Assembly (NCBI GenBank): GCA_036510675.1 | Contig: DATCDN010000071.1 | Coordinates: 44,611-108,610, forward strand | Source of the DNA: JAATGI01 sp036510675 | GTDB lineage: Bacteria; Pseudomonadota; Alphaproteobacteria; ATCC43930; CGMCC-115725 | Reading direction: 5' to 3' | DNA length: 64,000 nt | Part shown: piece by piece, positions 30,009-38,715 of the stretch | Layout of the letters: the number at the start of each line of letters is the position of its first letter | How positions within the stretch are numbered: position 1 is the stretch's first letter | Made by a program: the position numbers and the translations under genes | Notes under the pieces: model-generated | Seen by the model: the letters and a program-made list of their open reading frames with translations, nothing else | Database searches by the model: none | What the model was told of the DNA's origin: nothing

Positions 30009-30457
30009 GCCCCCGTCGCCGCGGCTTTGATCGCGGCGGTGATGCGTTGATAACAGCCGCAGCGACAGATGTTGCCCGCCATCGCCTCGGCGATCTGGGT
30101 CTCGCTGGGATTCTTGTTGCTGTCGAGGAGGGCCGCGGCGTTCATGATCTGCCCGGCCTGACAGTAGCCGCATTGCGGCACGCCGGCCTGGCGCCATGCC
30201 TTCTGGATCGGATGGTTGCCCTCGGCGTCCAGCCCTTCGATGGTGGTGATCTTGTGGCCTTGGATCTCGCTCATTTGCGTCTGGCAGGAGCGCACCGCCC
30301 CGCCATCGACATGCACCGTGCATGCCCCGCACAGCCCGACGCCGCAGCCGAATTTGGTACCCGGCATCGCCAGCTCATCGCGCAAATACCATAGCAGCGG
30401 CATCGACGGATCGCCGTCGTAGCTGCGCTGCTGTCCATTGACCTGCAGACTGATCAT
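30005..30457 (-). CDS. 2Fe-2S small subunit of the molybdenum hydroxylase
   Basis: A 150-residue subunit with two 2Fe-2S clusters: a plant-ferredoxin-like N-terminal domain (FGCGVGLCGACTVHVDG and the following RSC) and a helical C-terminal domain (CGYCQAGQIM, NICRCGCYQRI). It passes electrons from the Mo site in the large subunit. It has no signal of its own, which fits co-export with the Tat-bearing large subunit. The ATG at 30457 has GGGAGG 6 bases upstream. First gene of a two-gene operon. Confidence 0.92.
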   Translation of the reverse strand: MISLQVNGQQRSYDGDPSMPLLWYLRDELAMPGTKFGCGVGLCGACTVHVDGGAVRSCQTQMSEIQGHKITTIEGLDAEGNHPIQKAWRQAGVPQCGYCQAGQIMNAAALLDSNKNPSETQIAEAMAGNICRCGCYQRITAAIKAAATGA

Positions 30458-30794
30458 CAAATCCTCCCGTTGATGGATAGGCGTGAAATTAAATCTCGAA
30501 CGATGAACTAGCGTAAGCTGAGTTGGGGGCCGACCTCCCCTTCGGCCCGAGACTGTCGCGCCCGCGACGGGCGTCCCCGTTATTTCCGACGCGATATAGC
30601 GCCGGCTTCTTCCCCTTTTGCGAGAGCATAGGACCGCTTCTTTCGAATTGACAAGGCGGGTTCGGCGGCCGATGCCGCCCCGACCCTTCACGCTTTGGTG
30701 AAGGCATGACGACCCACGATCCGCGCGCTATAGTTCCCCGTGACGCGACCCACCAAGGGCGCGCGCAATAAATTTCGGGCGAGGGGGACGCGAC
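30458..30794. other. Divergent intergenic region, molybdenum hydroxylase / MFS carrier
   Basis: About 340 bp without a gene. It contains GC-rich inverted segments (GGCGGC CGAT GCCGCC near 30664-30680; CTTCAC/GTGAAG near 30686-30703) and a candidate plus-strand promoter. A consensus-like TTGACA (30648-30653) has no matching -10 at normal distance. Confidence 0.4.
30706..30734 (+). promoter_or_regulatory. Candidate promoter of the MFS gene
   Basis: ATGACG (30706-30711) and TATAGT (30729-30734) are separated by 17 bp, about 60 bases before the MFS start. The -10 matches 5 of 6 sigma70 positions and the -35 only 4 of 6. Confidence 0.4.
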
Positions 30795-32195
30795 ATGGCC
30801 ACGCAAGACAATATCGTTGACGTATCCGACATCGTCGAAAAGCAGAAGCTGTCTGGCTTTCTGCTCGGTCTCGTCGTCATTTCGTGGATCATCACGTTTT
30901 TCGACGGCTTCGACATGATCTCGATCGGCTTCATCGCCCGGCCGATCATGACGCAGTTCAAGCTGACGCCCATCGAGATGGGCAATGTGTTCAGCATCGG
31001 CCTCGTCGGCACATTGATCGGCGGCTTCGGCCTCGGCTGGATCGCGGATCGGGTCGGCCGGCGGCCCGCCGTGGTGTGGGCGACCTTTGCCTTCGGCGTG
31101 CTGACCATCCTCTTGGCGTTCGCCAACAGCTATAGCCATCTGCTGATCCTGCGGCTGATCGACGGCATCGCCATCGGCGGCATGCTGCCGGTGGCGTGGG
31201 CGCTCAATATCGAATACGCGCCGAAACGCTATCGCGCGACCATCGTCACCGTGATCATGATCGGCTATTCCTTCGGCGCCGCGGCGGGCGGCCCGGTGGC
31301 GAACTGGCTGCTGCCGATCTATGGCTGGCCGGCGGTCTTCATGTTCGGCGGCGTGCTGTCGATCGTGGCGTCGATCGCGCTGCTGTTCATGCTGCCGGAA
31401 TCGGTGCGGTTCCTGACCACCAAGGGCCGCGATCCGGCGCGCATCGCCAGCATCGTGCGGCGCATCGCGCCCAACCGGCAAATTCCCGCCAATGCCCGCT
31501 TCGTGCTGGCGGATGAAGGCACCAAGACCAGCGATTTCAAGCCCGCCGTGCTGTTCCGGGGCGAGCTGAAATGGATCACGCCGATGCTGTGGATCGCCTA
31601 TATCTTCAGCTCGATGACGGCGTTCTTCCTCGCCAATTGGGGGCCGATCGTGGTCATGTCGCTGGGCTTCTCGCGCGAGGCGGCGAACTGGTCCGGCACC
31701 GCCAATTCGATCGGCGGCGCGCTGGGCGGCCTGCTGCTGATGCGCTTCACCGACAATCGCGGCGCCATCGCCATCACCATCATGCCGCTGGTGGCGATTC
31801 CGGTCCTGCTGTGGATCGGCTTCGGCGCCACCGCCAGCACGATGGTGCTGGGCCTCGCCCTGTTCTTCTATCTCTCCTTCGTCGCCACCCTGTTCCTGAT
31901 CGGCGGGCATTTCGGGCTGCACAGCATCGCCGGGATTTTCTATCCCAGCGCCTATCGCGGCAACGGCGCAGGCTGGGCGACCTCGGTCGCGAAAATCGGC
32001 TCGATCGCCGGCCCGTGGATCGGCGGCTATATCCTGCAGTCGAGCCTGCCGCGCAAGGAGATCTTCGCGGTGATGGCGATCTGTCCGGCGGTGTTCGTGA
32101 TCTGTATCTTCGTGGTCGGCACCATCCACAGCCGGATCATGCGGCGCGAGCATGTCTCGGCGGGCGAGGCGGCCAGCGACGCGTCAACGGCGTAG
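30795..32195 (+). CDS. MFS transporter, aromatic acid:H+ symporter type
   Basis: A 466-residue carrier with 12 predicted membrane helices. The AAHS-type N-terminus shows FFDGFDMISIGFIARPIM in helix 1 (DGFD motif) and the MFS loop motif GWIADRVGRRPAV between helices 2 and 3; PESVRFLTTKGR sits after helix 6 as in the 4-hydroxybenzoate/benzoate carriers. It would import an aromatic or heteroaromatic acid with protons. It is divergent from the molybdenum hydroxylase operon, suggesting a shared catabolic role (inference). Its 3' end overlaps the 3' end of the convergent livM-type gene by 12 bases. Confidence 0.88.
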   Translation: MATQDNIVDVSDIVEKQKLSGFLLGLVVISWIITFFDGFDMISIGFIARPIMTQFKLTPIEMGNVFSIGLVGTLIGGFGLGWIADRVGRRPAVVWATFAFGVLTILLAFANSYSHLLILRLIDGIAIGGMLPVAWALNIEYAPKRYRATIVTVIMIGYSFGAAAGGPVANWLLPIYGWPAVFMFGGVLSIVASIALLFMLPESVRFLTTKGRDPARIASIVRRIAPNRQIPANARFVLADEGTKTSDFKPAVLFRGELKWITPMLWIAYIFSSMTAFFLANWGPIVVMSLGFSREAANWSGTANSIGGALGGLLLMRFTDNRGAIAITIMPLVAIPVLLWIGFGATASTMVLGLALFFYLSFVATLFLIGGHFGLHSIAGIFYPSAYRGNGAGWATSVAKIGSIAGPWIGGYILQSSLPRKEIFAVMAICPAVFVICIFVVGTIHSRIMRREHVSAGEAASDASTA

Positions 32196-33242
32196 CCGCC
32201 CGACAATCCCGGTCGGAAAGAAATAGACGATCAGGATGAACAGAATCCCGAGCCACAGCAGCCAGCGATCGGGGTGAAACAGCGCCGGCAGGATCGGCAC
32301 GCCCGCGACGGCATTCGACAGCGCACCCATCGCCGGCTGTAGATAGTATTGCGCCATCACCATGATCGCGGCGCCCAGAATGGCGCCGTACATCGTGCCC
32401 ATGCCGCCGATCACCACCATCAGCAGAATATCCACCATCAGCGAAAACGAAAGGGTCGCGTCCGGCCCGGTATAGCGCAGCAGCAGCGCCATCATCGCGC
32501 CGGCGATCGCCGCCACCGCCGCCGAGATCGCCCCGGCCAGCGTGCGATACCATAACGTGCGAAAACCCAGCGCCTCGGCACGAAATTCATTCTCGCGGAT
32601 GGCCTGGAGCACCCGCCCCATCGGCGAATTGACGGCCCTTAGCAGAAAAAGAAACAGCAATGATGCCAGAATCAATATCCCGTAATACGTCACCAAGGTG
32701 CCGTTGAAGCGCACACCAAGCACCCGTCCATCGACCAGATGAAACGCCGGCGTCAGCACATTGGGGACCTCGAAGGTCAGCCCGTCCTCGCCCCCGGTCA
32801 GGTCGCGCAGCGAGGTCGCGAGGATCAGCGCGAAGCTCGCCACCGCCAGCGTAATCATGGAAAAGAAGATCGCGCGCACCCGCAGGCTCAACAGCCCGAT
32901 CACCACCGCGATCGCGACGGACAACGCCATCCCGGCCGCCGTGCCCAGCAATACCGCGCCCCACCCGACCCCCAGCCGGGTCAGCGCGATCGCCACGCCA
33001 TAAGCGCCGATGCCGAAAAACATGGTGTGCGCAAACGACACGATGCCGGTATAGCCTAGCAGCATGTCATAGCTCGCCGCCAGCACGACGAAGATGCAGA
33101 TGCGCTCGGCCACCGCCATCGACCGCGTGCCGGGGAACGCGAACGGCGTCACCACCAGCAACAGCACGACCGCCGCCACCAGCACGGAAAGAATTTTGCC
33201 GCGCGGCGGATCGCCCGACAGGAGGTGCGTGCCGAGGCTCAT
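32184..33242 (-). CDS. livM: Branched-chain amino acid-type ABC transporter permease (LivM)
   Basis: A 352-residue permease with about ten hydrophobic helices. The LivM pattern is clear: LLGYTGIVSFAHTMFFGIGAY near the N-terminus, then VRAIFFSMITLAVAS, GRVLQAIRENEFRAEALGF (the coupling loop to the ATPase) and VIGGMGTMYGAILGA. The ATG at 33242 overlaps the LivH stop by 4 bases, which also excludes the longer open frame. Last gene of the cluster; its substrate may be an amino acid or an aromatic compound. Confidence 0.9.
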   Translation of the reverse strand: MSLGTHLLSGDPPRGKILSVLVAAVVLLLVVTPFAFPGTRSMAVAERICIFVVLAASYDMLLGYTGIVSFAHTMFFGIGAYGVAIALTRLGVGWGAVLLGTAAGMALSVAIAVVIGLLSLRVRAIFFSMITLAVASFALILATSLRDLTGGEDGLTFEVPNVLTPAFHLVDGRVLGVRFNGTLVTYYGILILASLLFLFLLRAVNSPMGRVLQAIRENEFRAEALGFRTLWYRTLAGAISAAVAAIAGAMMALLLRYTGPDATLSFSLMVDILLMVVIGGMGTMYGAILGAAIMVMAQYYLQPAMGALSNAVAGVPILPALFHPDRWLLWLGILFILIVYFFPTGIVGRLRR

Positions 33243-34228
33243 CCTTTCGCCACCGGAAAGAGGCCGCGCGGCCGCCACAGCAGCACCAGCACCATCAGCA
33301 GAATGTTGGAGCCGAGCGATACGGTCGGCGCCAGGAAGCCGACATAATTGGCGGTAAGGCCGACCAGCATTGCGCCCACCAAAGAGCCGCCGACCGAGCC
33401 CAGCCCGCCGATGATCAGGATGATGAACACCAGGATGGTCATGTCGCCGCCGATCTGCGGGGTGACCAACTCCTGATAGAGCGCCCAGGTCACGCCGCCG
33501 ATCCCGGCCAGCGCCGTGCCGAGCACGAACACGCCGATGAACAGGCGGCGGATGCGATAGCCCAGCGCCTCGACCATTTCGCGATTCTCGACGCCGGCGC
33601 GGACCAGCAGCCCGACCCGGGTGCGGTTCAGCATCAGATGCAGCGCGACGAACACGACGAGGCCGAGGGCCAGCGCAACCAGGCGATATTTCTCGATCGC
33701 CGCCGAGCCGAGCAGGATGCTGCCGCGAAATGCCGTCGGCTTGATCAGCGGGATGGCGTTCGGTCCCCACAGCACGACGAACAATTGCTGGGCGACGATC
33801 AGCCCGCCGACCGTCACCAACACCTGCCGCAGCGGCGCGCCATAGACGCCGCGGATGATAACGCGCTCAAAGCCATAGCCGACCGCGCCGCTGACCGCCA
33901 TCGCCACCACCACGGCGATGCCGAAGGCGGCGAGGTTGAGCGTCCAGGAATCGGCGCTGGTCCACCCCGCCAGCGGCGCCAGCACGCCGATCCCGACATA
34001 GGCGCCCAGCGTGATGAACGCACCATGGGCGAAATTCAGCACATCCATGAGGCCGAAAATCAGCGTCAGGCCCGCCGCCATCAGGAACAGCATCGCGCCC
34101 ATGGCGAGGCCGGCGACCGTCAGCACCAGCCAATTCGATACCCCCATCACCGGCAGCGCGGCCAGCACGATCGCCGGCAACAGCAGATGCGGCGCCACAT
34201 CGCCCAGCCGTGCCTTCGACCAAATCAC
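33239..34228 (-). CDS. livH: Branched-chain amino acid-type ABC transporter permease (LivH)
   Basis: A 329-residue permease. Motifs of the family are GLTLIFGLMDVLNFAHGAFI, RTRVGLLVRAGVENREMVEALGY (coupling loop) and GGLGSVGGSLVGAMLVG. I chose the GTG at 34228 because the longer frame would start inside the repeat at 34253-34337; a GGGAAG stretch lies upstream. It pairs with LivM to form the membrane channel. It is separated from livF by about 140 bases that carry a palindromic repeat. Confidence 0.9.
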   Translation of the reverse strand: MIWSKARLGDVAPHLLLPAIVLAALPVMGVSNWLVLTVAGLAMGAMLFLMAAGLTLIFGLMDVLNFAHGAFITLGAYVGIGVLAPLAGWTSADSWTLNLAAFGIAVVVAMAVSGAVGYGFERVIIRGVYGAPLRQVLVTVGGLIVAQQLFVVLWGPNAIPLIKPTAFRGSILLGSAAIEKYRLVALALGLVVFVALHLMLNRTRVGLLVRAGVENREMVEALGYRIRRLFIGVFVLGTALAGIGGVTWALYQELVTPQIGGDMTILVFIILIIGGLGSVGGSLVGAMLVGLTANYVGFLAPTVSLGSNILLMVLVLLWRPRGLFPVAKG

Positions 34229-34252
34229 AAGCCCACTTCCCTTTTGTCGTCT

Positions 34253-34337
34253 TGGCCCGCGCAGGCGGGCCATCCACGAATTTTTTCCGCTGCCCCTCGC
34301 GCAAACTTATTCGTGGATGCCCTGGCCAAGCCAGGGC
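34253..34337. repeat. Compound palindromic repeat between livF and livH
   Basis: Three nested or adjacent hairpins: TGGCCCGC/GCGGGCCA (34253-34272), ATCCACGAA/TTCGTGGAT (34272-34280 with 34310-34318), and GCCCTGGC/GCCAGGGC (34319-34337). The layout resembles BIME-like alphaproteobacterial repeats. It lies inside the operon. Confidence 0.7.
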
Positions 34338-34367
34338 AAGGCGAATTGGGGCTTGGACTAATTTCTT

Positions 34368-35093
34368 TCATTGATGCACCGCGAGGCTCAAACCCAGCAG
34401 GCGATGCTGCAGCGCCTCGTCCTTAACGAGGTCGGCCATCGACCCGGTATGGACGATGCGGCCATCATCCATTACCGCGACCTCGTCGCCGACCGAGGCG
34501 GCCATGTGAAAATTCTGTTCGACCAGCAGAATCGTGGTCTCGCTCTCCTTGAGGCGCAGGATGGCGTCGATCAGCAACTGGATCACGGCCGGCGCCAGCC
34601 CCTTGGTCGGCTCATCCACCACCAGCAGCCGGCGCGGCTCGATGATGGCGCGGCCGATCGCCAGCATCTGCTTCTGGCCGCCGGATAGCACGCCGGCGGC
34701 CACCGCCCATTTCTCCTTCAACGCCGGGAACAGCGCGAACAGCCGGTCGAGCCGCTCGTCGGTGAACCCCTCGCGCCCGGTTGCCAGCAGCAGATTCTCG
34801 CGCACGGTGAGTTGGGAGAAGATGCCCATCGTCTCCGGCACATAGGCGATGCCGAGCCGCGCGATGTCGGGCGTGCCGAGCGCCTCAATGCGCCGGCCAT
34901 CGAATTCGATGCTGCCCGCGCTGGCGCGCCACAGGCCTATGACGGTGCGAAGCGTGGTGGTCTTGCCGGCGCCATTCCGGCCCAGCAGCATCGTCACGCG
35001 GCCGCGCCGCACGCCAAAATCGACGCCATGCAGAATGTGATAGCGGCCGATGCGCGTCTCGACCCCGCGCAATTCCAACAGCGCGTCAGGCAT
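34368..35093 (-). CDS. livF: Branched-chain amino acid-type ABC transporter ATPase (LivF)
   Basis: A 241-residue ATPase. Walker A is GRNGAGKTTT, the signature motif LSGGQKQMLAIGRAI, Walker B LLVVDEPTKGLAP, and the switch His lies in VEQNF-HMA text. The arrangement is typical of LivF. Its ATG overlaps the LivG gene end by 8 bases. It would form a heterodimer with LivG under the LivH/LivM channel. Confidence 0.93.
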   Translation of the reverse strand: MPDALLELRGVETRIGRYHILHGVDFGVRRGRVTMLLGRNGAGKTTTLRTVIGLWRASAGSIEFDGRRIEALGTPDIARLGIAYVPETMGIFSQLTVRENLLLATGREGFTDERLDRLFALFPALKEKWAVAAGVLSGGQKQMLAIGRAIIEPRRLLVVDEPTKGLAPAVIQLLIDAILRLKESETTILLVEQNFHMAASVGDEVAVMDDGRIVHTGSMADLVKDEALQHRLLGLSLAVHQ

Positions 35094-35859
35094 GAATGTC
35101 CGCCGGGGCGATGCCGAGATAGGCTTCCTGCACGATCGGCGAGGCCACCACTTCCGCCGGTTCGCCGTCGGCGACCAGCCGACCCTGATGCAGCACGATG
35201 ACGCGATCGGCGAGGCGGCGCACGACCTCCATCTTGTGCTCGACCAGGAGGATGGTCTTGTCGCGCGTCTCGCGAATTTCCTCGATCAGATCGAGGATAA
35301 CCGGCACTTCGTCGACGCTCATGCCGGCCGTCGGCTCGTCGAACATGAAGACCAGCGGCTCCAGCGCCAGCAGGATTGCGACCTCGAGCTTGCGCTGATC
35401 GCCGTGAGGCAAGGAGGCCGCCGCCCCATCCGCGCGCGCGGCGAGCTTGACGCGCTCCAGGCACGCCATCGCCTGGTCACGGAGGCGCCGGTGGCCGACC
35501 GCCATGGAGAGAAAATCGAGCCCCGGCCCGAGCCGCGCCTGAAACGCCAGCCGGACATTCTCGAGCACGGTCAGGTTCGGAAAGAGATTGGTCAGCTGAA
35601 ACGCCCGGCCCAACCCGAGTTGCGCCCGCGCCGGTGCCGACAAGGCGCCGATGTCGCGGCCCGCCAACAGAACCCTGCCCGCACTCGCCCGCGACTGGCC
35701 CGAGATCAGATTGAAATAGGTGGTCTTGCCCGCCCCGTTCGGCCCAACGATCGCGGTCAGCGTACCGCGCTCGAACGCGCAGCTCACACCATCGACCGCG
35801 ACATGCCCGCCAAAGCGGATCGTCAGATCGCGGGTTTCGAGGATGGGAACGGGGGTCAC
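35086..35859 (-). CDS. livG: Branched-chain amino acid-type ABC transporter ATPase (LivG)
   Basis: A 257-residue ATPase. Walker A is GPNGAGKTTYFNLISG, the LivG-type GRAFQLTNLFPNLTVLENV follows, the signature motif is the variant LPHGDQRKLEVAILLALEP (where LSYG or LSGG is usual), and Walker B is FMFDEPTAGMS. I take the GTG at 35859 as start because it gives the family length; no good ribosome binding site is visible and upstream codons run into a repeat. Between it and the binding protein gene lies repeat copy B. Confidence 0.9.
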   Translation of the reverse strand: MTPVPILETRDLTIRFGGHVAVDGVSCAFERGTLTAIVGPNGAGKTTYFNLISGQSRASAGRVLLAGRDIGALSAPARAQLGLGRAFQLTNLFPNLTVLENVRLAFQARLGPGLDFLSMAVGHRRLRDQAMACLERVKLAARADGAAASLPHGDQRKLEVAILLALEPLVFMFDEPTAGMSVDEVPVILDLIEEIRETRDKTILLVEHKMEVVRRLADRVIVLHQGRLVADGEPAEVVASPIVQEAYLGIAPADIHA

Positions 35860-35878
35860 TTTCGACTGGATGCCGCTG

Positions 35879-35992
35879 GTGCGTCCCTCGACTGCGCCCT
35901 TCGGGCGCGCTCGGGATGAGGAAGCTTTCTTTGTGCCATAAAGAATATTCCTCACCCTGAGCGGGCGCGAAGCGCCCAGTCGAAGGGCGCAC
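35879..35992. repeat. Dispersed palindromic repeat, copy B
   Basis: Outer arms GTGCGTCCCTCGAC (35879-35892) and GTCGAAGGGCGCAC (35979-35992) are inverted with few mismatches. Inner hairpins are GCGCCC TTC GGGCGC (35894-35908) and GGGCGC GAA GCGCCC. Same family as 14652-14777. It separates the binding protein gene from livG within one operon. Confidence 0.72.
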
Positions 35993-36008
35993 GATGTTGA
36001 CGCAGCTT

Positions 36009-37208
36009 TTATCGTTTGTTCTGAATCGGCACATTCATGTCGCTGATCTTGATCACCCGCGTCAATTCCGGGATCGCCCATTTGACGTTCGGATCGATCT
36101 TGATCTTGAAGGCGAACATTTCCTGCAAGGCTTGATGATCTTCCTTGCGGAACATCATCTCGCCCTTCGGCGTGTCGAATTTCATGCCCTCCATCGCCGA
36201 AATCAGCGTCTCGGTATCGGTCTTTCCCTTGGTGGCATTGAGCGCGGTCACCGCCGCCATCGCCGCCGCGAAGCCGCCGCAAGTGAAGAAATCGGGCGGC
36301 GATTTATAAAGCTTCTCATGCTGCTCGACGAGCCAGTCGTTCACGGCGTTGTGGGAATCGCCATAATAGTAATAGGTAGACCCCTCCATCCCGGGGAAAT
36401 CCTTATAGAACACCAGCGCCGGCAGGATATTGCCGCCGGTGGAAATCGAAATGCCCTTGCGCGCGGGGTCCAGCGATTTGAGCTTGCCCAGCGGATTGCC
36501 GGCGCCCGCCCAGATCACCCAGATGATCTTGCGCTCCGCCTTGACCTTGTCGAGCGCGTCGAAAATGCGCTGCGCCGGGGCAGTGAAGTCGGTGGTGGCC
36601 GGCGGCGCGTATTCCTCATAGACCAGCTTCGCGCCGGTGCCTTCGAGCGCCTTTTTGAAGGCCGCCACGCCGTCGCGGCCGAAGGCGTAATCCTGGCCCA
36701 GCGTCGCGATCACCGTGCCGGGCTTGCCGATGGCGATGGCGTTGGAGATCGCGTCCTGCGACGAATTGCGGCCGGTGCGGAAAATATAGCGGTTCCATTT
36801 GTCGCCGGTGATCGAGTCCGCCACCGCCGGCTCGACGATCAGGATTTTCTTGTTCTCCTTCGCGACCGGCAGCATCGCCAGCGCCACCGCCGAGCTGGTG
36901 CCGCCGATGGCAAGATCGGCGCCGTCGTCATTATACGCCTCGGCCAGCAGGTTGCGGCCGACATCGGGCTTGGTCTGGCTGTCCTTGTAGATGATCTGGA
37001 TCTTGCGCCCCGCCACCTCGTTGGTGCCTTTTGTCGCGTAATCCAGGCCGAGCTTGAAGCCGTTTATCATCTGCTCGGCATAAGCCTGCAGCGGGCCGGT
37101 CGAATCCTGGATGACCGCGATCTTGATCGGCTTGTCGGCTTGCGCGAAGGCCGGCGCGGCGAGCCCCAGCGTCAGCGCCGCGACCGTCAGCAACATGTGA
37201 AATTTCAT
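36009..37208 (-). CDS. Periplasmic substrate-binding protein of the Liv-type transporter
   Basis: A 399-residue type I periplasmic binding protein with a signal peptide (MKFHMLLTVAALTLGLAAPAFA, cleaved at about 22). It starts the mature part with KPIKIAVIQDSTGPLQAYAEQ, and has GGTSSAVALAMLPVAKE and ATLGQDYAFGRDGVAAFKKAL in the two lobes. It delivers the substrate to LivHMGF encoded just downstream. The ligand class cannot be read from sequence; amino acids or aromatic acids are the usual choices. First gene of the transporter operon, separated from livG by a palindromic repeat. Confidence 0.9.
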   Translation of the reverse strand: MKFHMLLTVAALTLGLAAPAFAQADKPIKIAVIQDSTGPLQAYAEQMINGFKLGLDYATKGTNEVAGRKIQIIYKDSQTKPDVGRNLLAEAYNDDGADLAIGGTSSAVALAMLPVAKENKKILIVEPAVADSITGDKWNRYIFRTGRNSSQDAISNAIAIGKPGTVIATLGQDYAFGRDGVAAFKKALEGTGAKLVYEEYAPPATTDFTAPAQRIFDALDKVKAERKIIWVIWAGAGNPLGKLKSLDPARKGISISTGGNILPALVFYKDFPGMEGSTYYYYGDSHNAVNDWLVEQHEKLYKSPPDFFTCGGFAAAMAAVTALNATKGKTDTETLISAMEGMKFDTPKGEMMFRKEDHQALQEMFAFKIKIDPNVKWAIPELTRVIKISDMNVPIQNKR

Positions 37209-37272
37209 GGAAGCCGCCCCATTTGTTTTGTTCTGGGGGCAGTTTCACCCGGCCTTTCGCTAGGCGCAAGAA

Positions 37273-37301
37273 TTGTTACGCTGGCGGAAATCCGCTATAG
37301 G
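37273..37301 (+). promoter_or_regulatory. Candidate promoter of the DAHP synthase gene
   Basis: TTGTTA (37273-37278) and TATAGG (37296-37301) are 17 bp apart. The start codon is at 37322 with AAGGAG (37310-37315) before it, so the 5' leader would be only about 14 bases. Confidence 0.5.
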
Positions 37302-37321
37302 CTGGGGCTAAGGAGAACGTA

Positions 37322-38707
37322 ATGGCGAACAGGTGGCGGCCCGATTCCTGGCGGGGCATGCCGATCAAGCAGGTGCCCGATTATCCCGATGCGGCCGCGC
37401 TGGCCGCCGTCGAGGAGAGCCTGCGCAACTACCCCCCGCTGGTGTTCGCGGGCGAGGCGCGGCGGCTGAAATCCGCGCTCGGCGCCGTCGCCGAGGGCAA
37501 GGCGTTCCTGCTGCAAGGCGGCGATTGCGCCGAGAGCTTCGCCGAGTTCCACCCCAACAATATCCGCGACACGTTCCGCGTGCTGCTGCAGATGGCGGTG
37601 GTGCTGACCTATGGCGCCGCCTGTCCAGTGGTGAAGGTCAGCCGCATGGCCGGCCAGTTCGCCAAGCCGCGCTCGGCCGATACCGAGACCCAGGGCGGCG
37701 TCACCCTGCCCGCCTATCGCGGCGATATCGTCAACGGCATGGATTTCGACGCGGCGACACGCGCGCCCGATCCGCAACGCATGATCCGCGCCTTCAGCCA
37801 GGCGGCGGCGACGCTGAACTTGTTGCGCGCGTTTGCGCAAGGCGGTTACGCGGACCTGCACCGTGTCCATAGCTGGAACCAGGGCTTCGTCGCCTCCAGC
37901 CCCCAAGGCGCCCGCTATCAGGAGATGGCCGACCGGCTGTCGGAGACGCTGGATTTCATGGCGGCCTGCGGCCTGACCTCGGAGACCACGCCGCAGATTC
38001 GTGAGACCGATCTCTATACCTCGCACGAGGCGCTGCTGCTGCCCTATGAGCAGGCGCTGACCCGAATCGATAGCACCAGCGGCGATTGGTACGATTGCTC
38101 GGCCCATATGCTATGGGTCGGCGACCGCACCCGCCAGCCCGATGGCGCGCATGTCGAATTCCTGCGCGGGGTGAAGAATCCGCTGGGCCTCAAATGCGGG
38201 CCGAGCCTCGACACCGGCGACCTGCTGCGCCTGATCGATATTCTGAACCCGGAAAACGAGGCGGGGCGCCTGACGCTGATCGCGCGCATGGGGGCCGACA
38301 AGGTCGAGGCCAAGCTGCCCGGCCTCATCCGCGCGGTGGCGCGCGAGGGCCGCAAGGTGATCTGGTGCTGTGATCCGATGCACGGCAACACCATTACCTC
38401 CTCGACCGGCTATAAGACCCGTCAGGTCGAAAAGGTACTGGCCGAGGTGCGCGGCTTCTTCGCCGTGCATGAGGCCGAAGGCTCTTATGCCGGCGGCGTG
38501 CATTTCGAGATGACCGGCCAGGACGTGACCGAGTGCATCGGCGGCGCCCAGGCGATCACCGAGACCACACTTGGCGATCGCTATCACACCCATTGCGATC
38601 CCCGACTCAATGCCAGTCAGGCGCTGGAGCTTGCGTTCCTGATCGCCGAATCCCTGAAAAAGAAGCGCGTCGGCGAGGTCAGCCGGCGCGCCGTGGCGGC
38701 GTTCTGA
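37322..38707 (+). CDS. 3-deoxy-7-phosphoheptulonate synthase, class II
   Basis: A 461-residue class II (plant-like) DAHP synthase, catalysing the first step of the shikimate pathway from phosphoenolpyruvate and erythrose 4-phosphate. Class II marks are the N-terminal WRPDSWRGMPIKQVPDYPD, FLLQGGDCAESFAEF, KVSRMAGQFAKPRS, SHEALLLPYE, GLKCGPSLD and CCDPMHGNTI, with Cys, His, Glu and Asp metal ligands spread among these motifs. Length is normal for the class. The AAGGAG site is 7 bases before the ATG. It starts a run continuing into the NAD genes with an 8-base gap. Confidence 0.95.
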   Translation: MANRWRPDSWRGMPIKQVPDYPDAAALAAVEESLRNYPPLVFAGEARRLKSALGAVAEGKAFLLQGGDCAESFAEFHPNNIRDTFRVLLQMAVVLTYGAACPVVKVSRMAGQFAKPRSADTETQGGVTLPAYRGDIVNGMDFDAATRAPDPQRMIRAFSQAAATLNLLRAFAQGGYADLHRVHSWNQGFVASSPQGARYQEMADRLSETLDFMAACGLTSETTPQIRETDLYTSHEALLLPYEQALTRIDSTSGDWYDCSAHMLWVGDRTRQPDGAHVEFLRGVKNPLGLKCGPSLDTGDLLRLIDILNPENEAGRLTLIARMGADKVEAKLPGLIRAVAREGRKVIWCCDPMHGNTITSSTGYKTRQVEKVLAEVRGFFAVHEAEGSYAGGVHFEMTGQDVTECIGGAQAITETTLGDRYHTHCDPRLNASQALELAFLIAESLKKKRVGEVSRRAVAAF

Positions 38708-38715
38708 GCGGCGAC

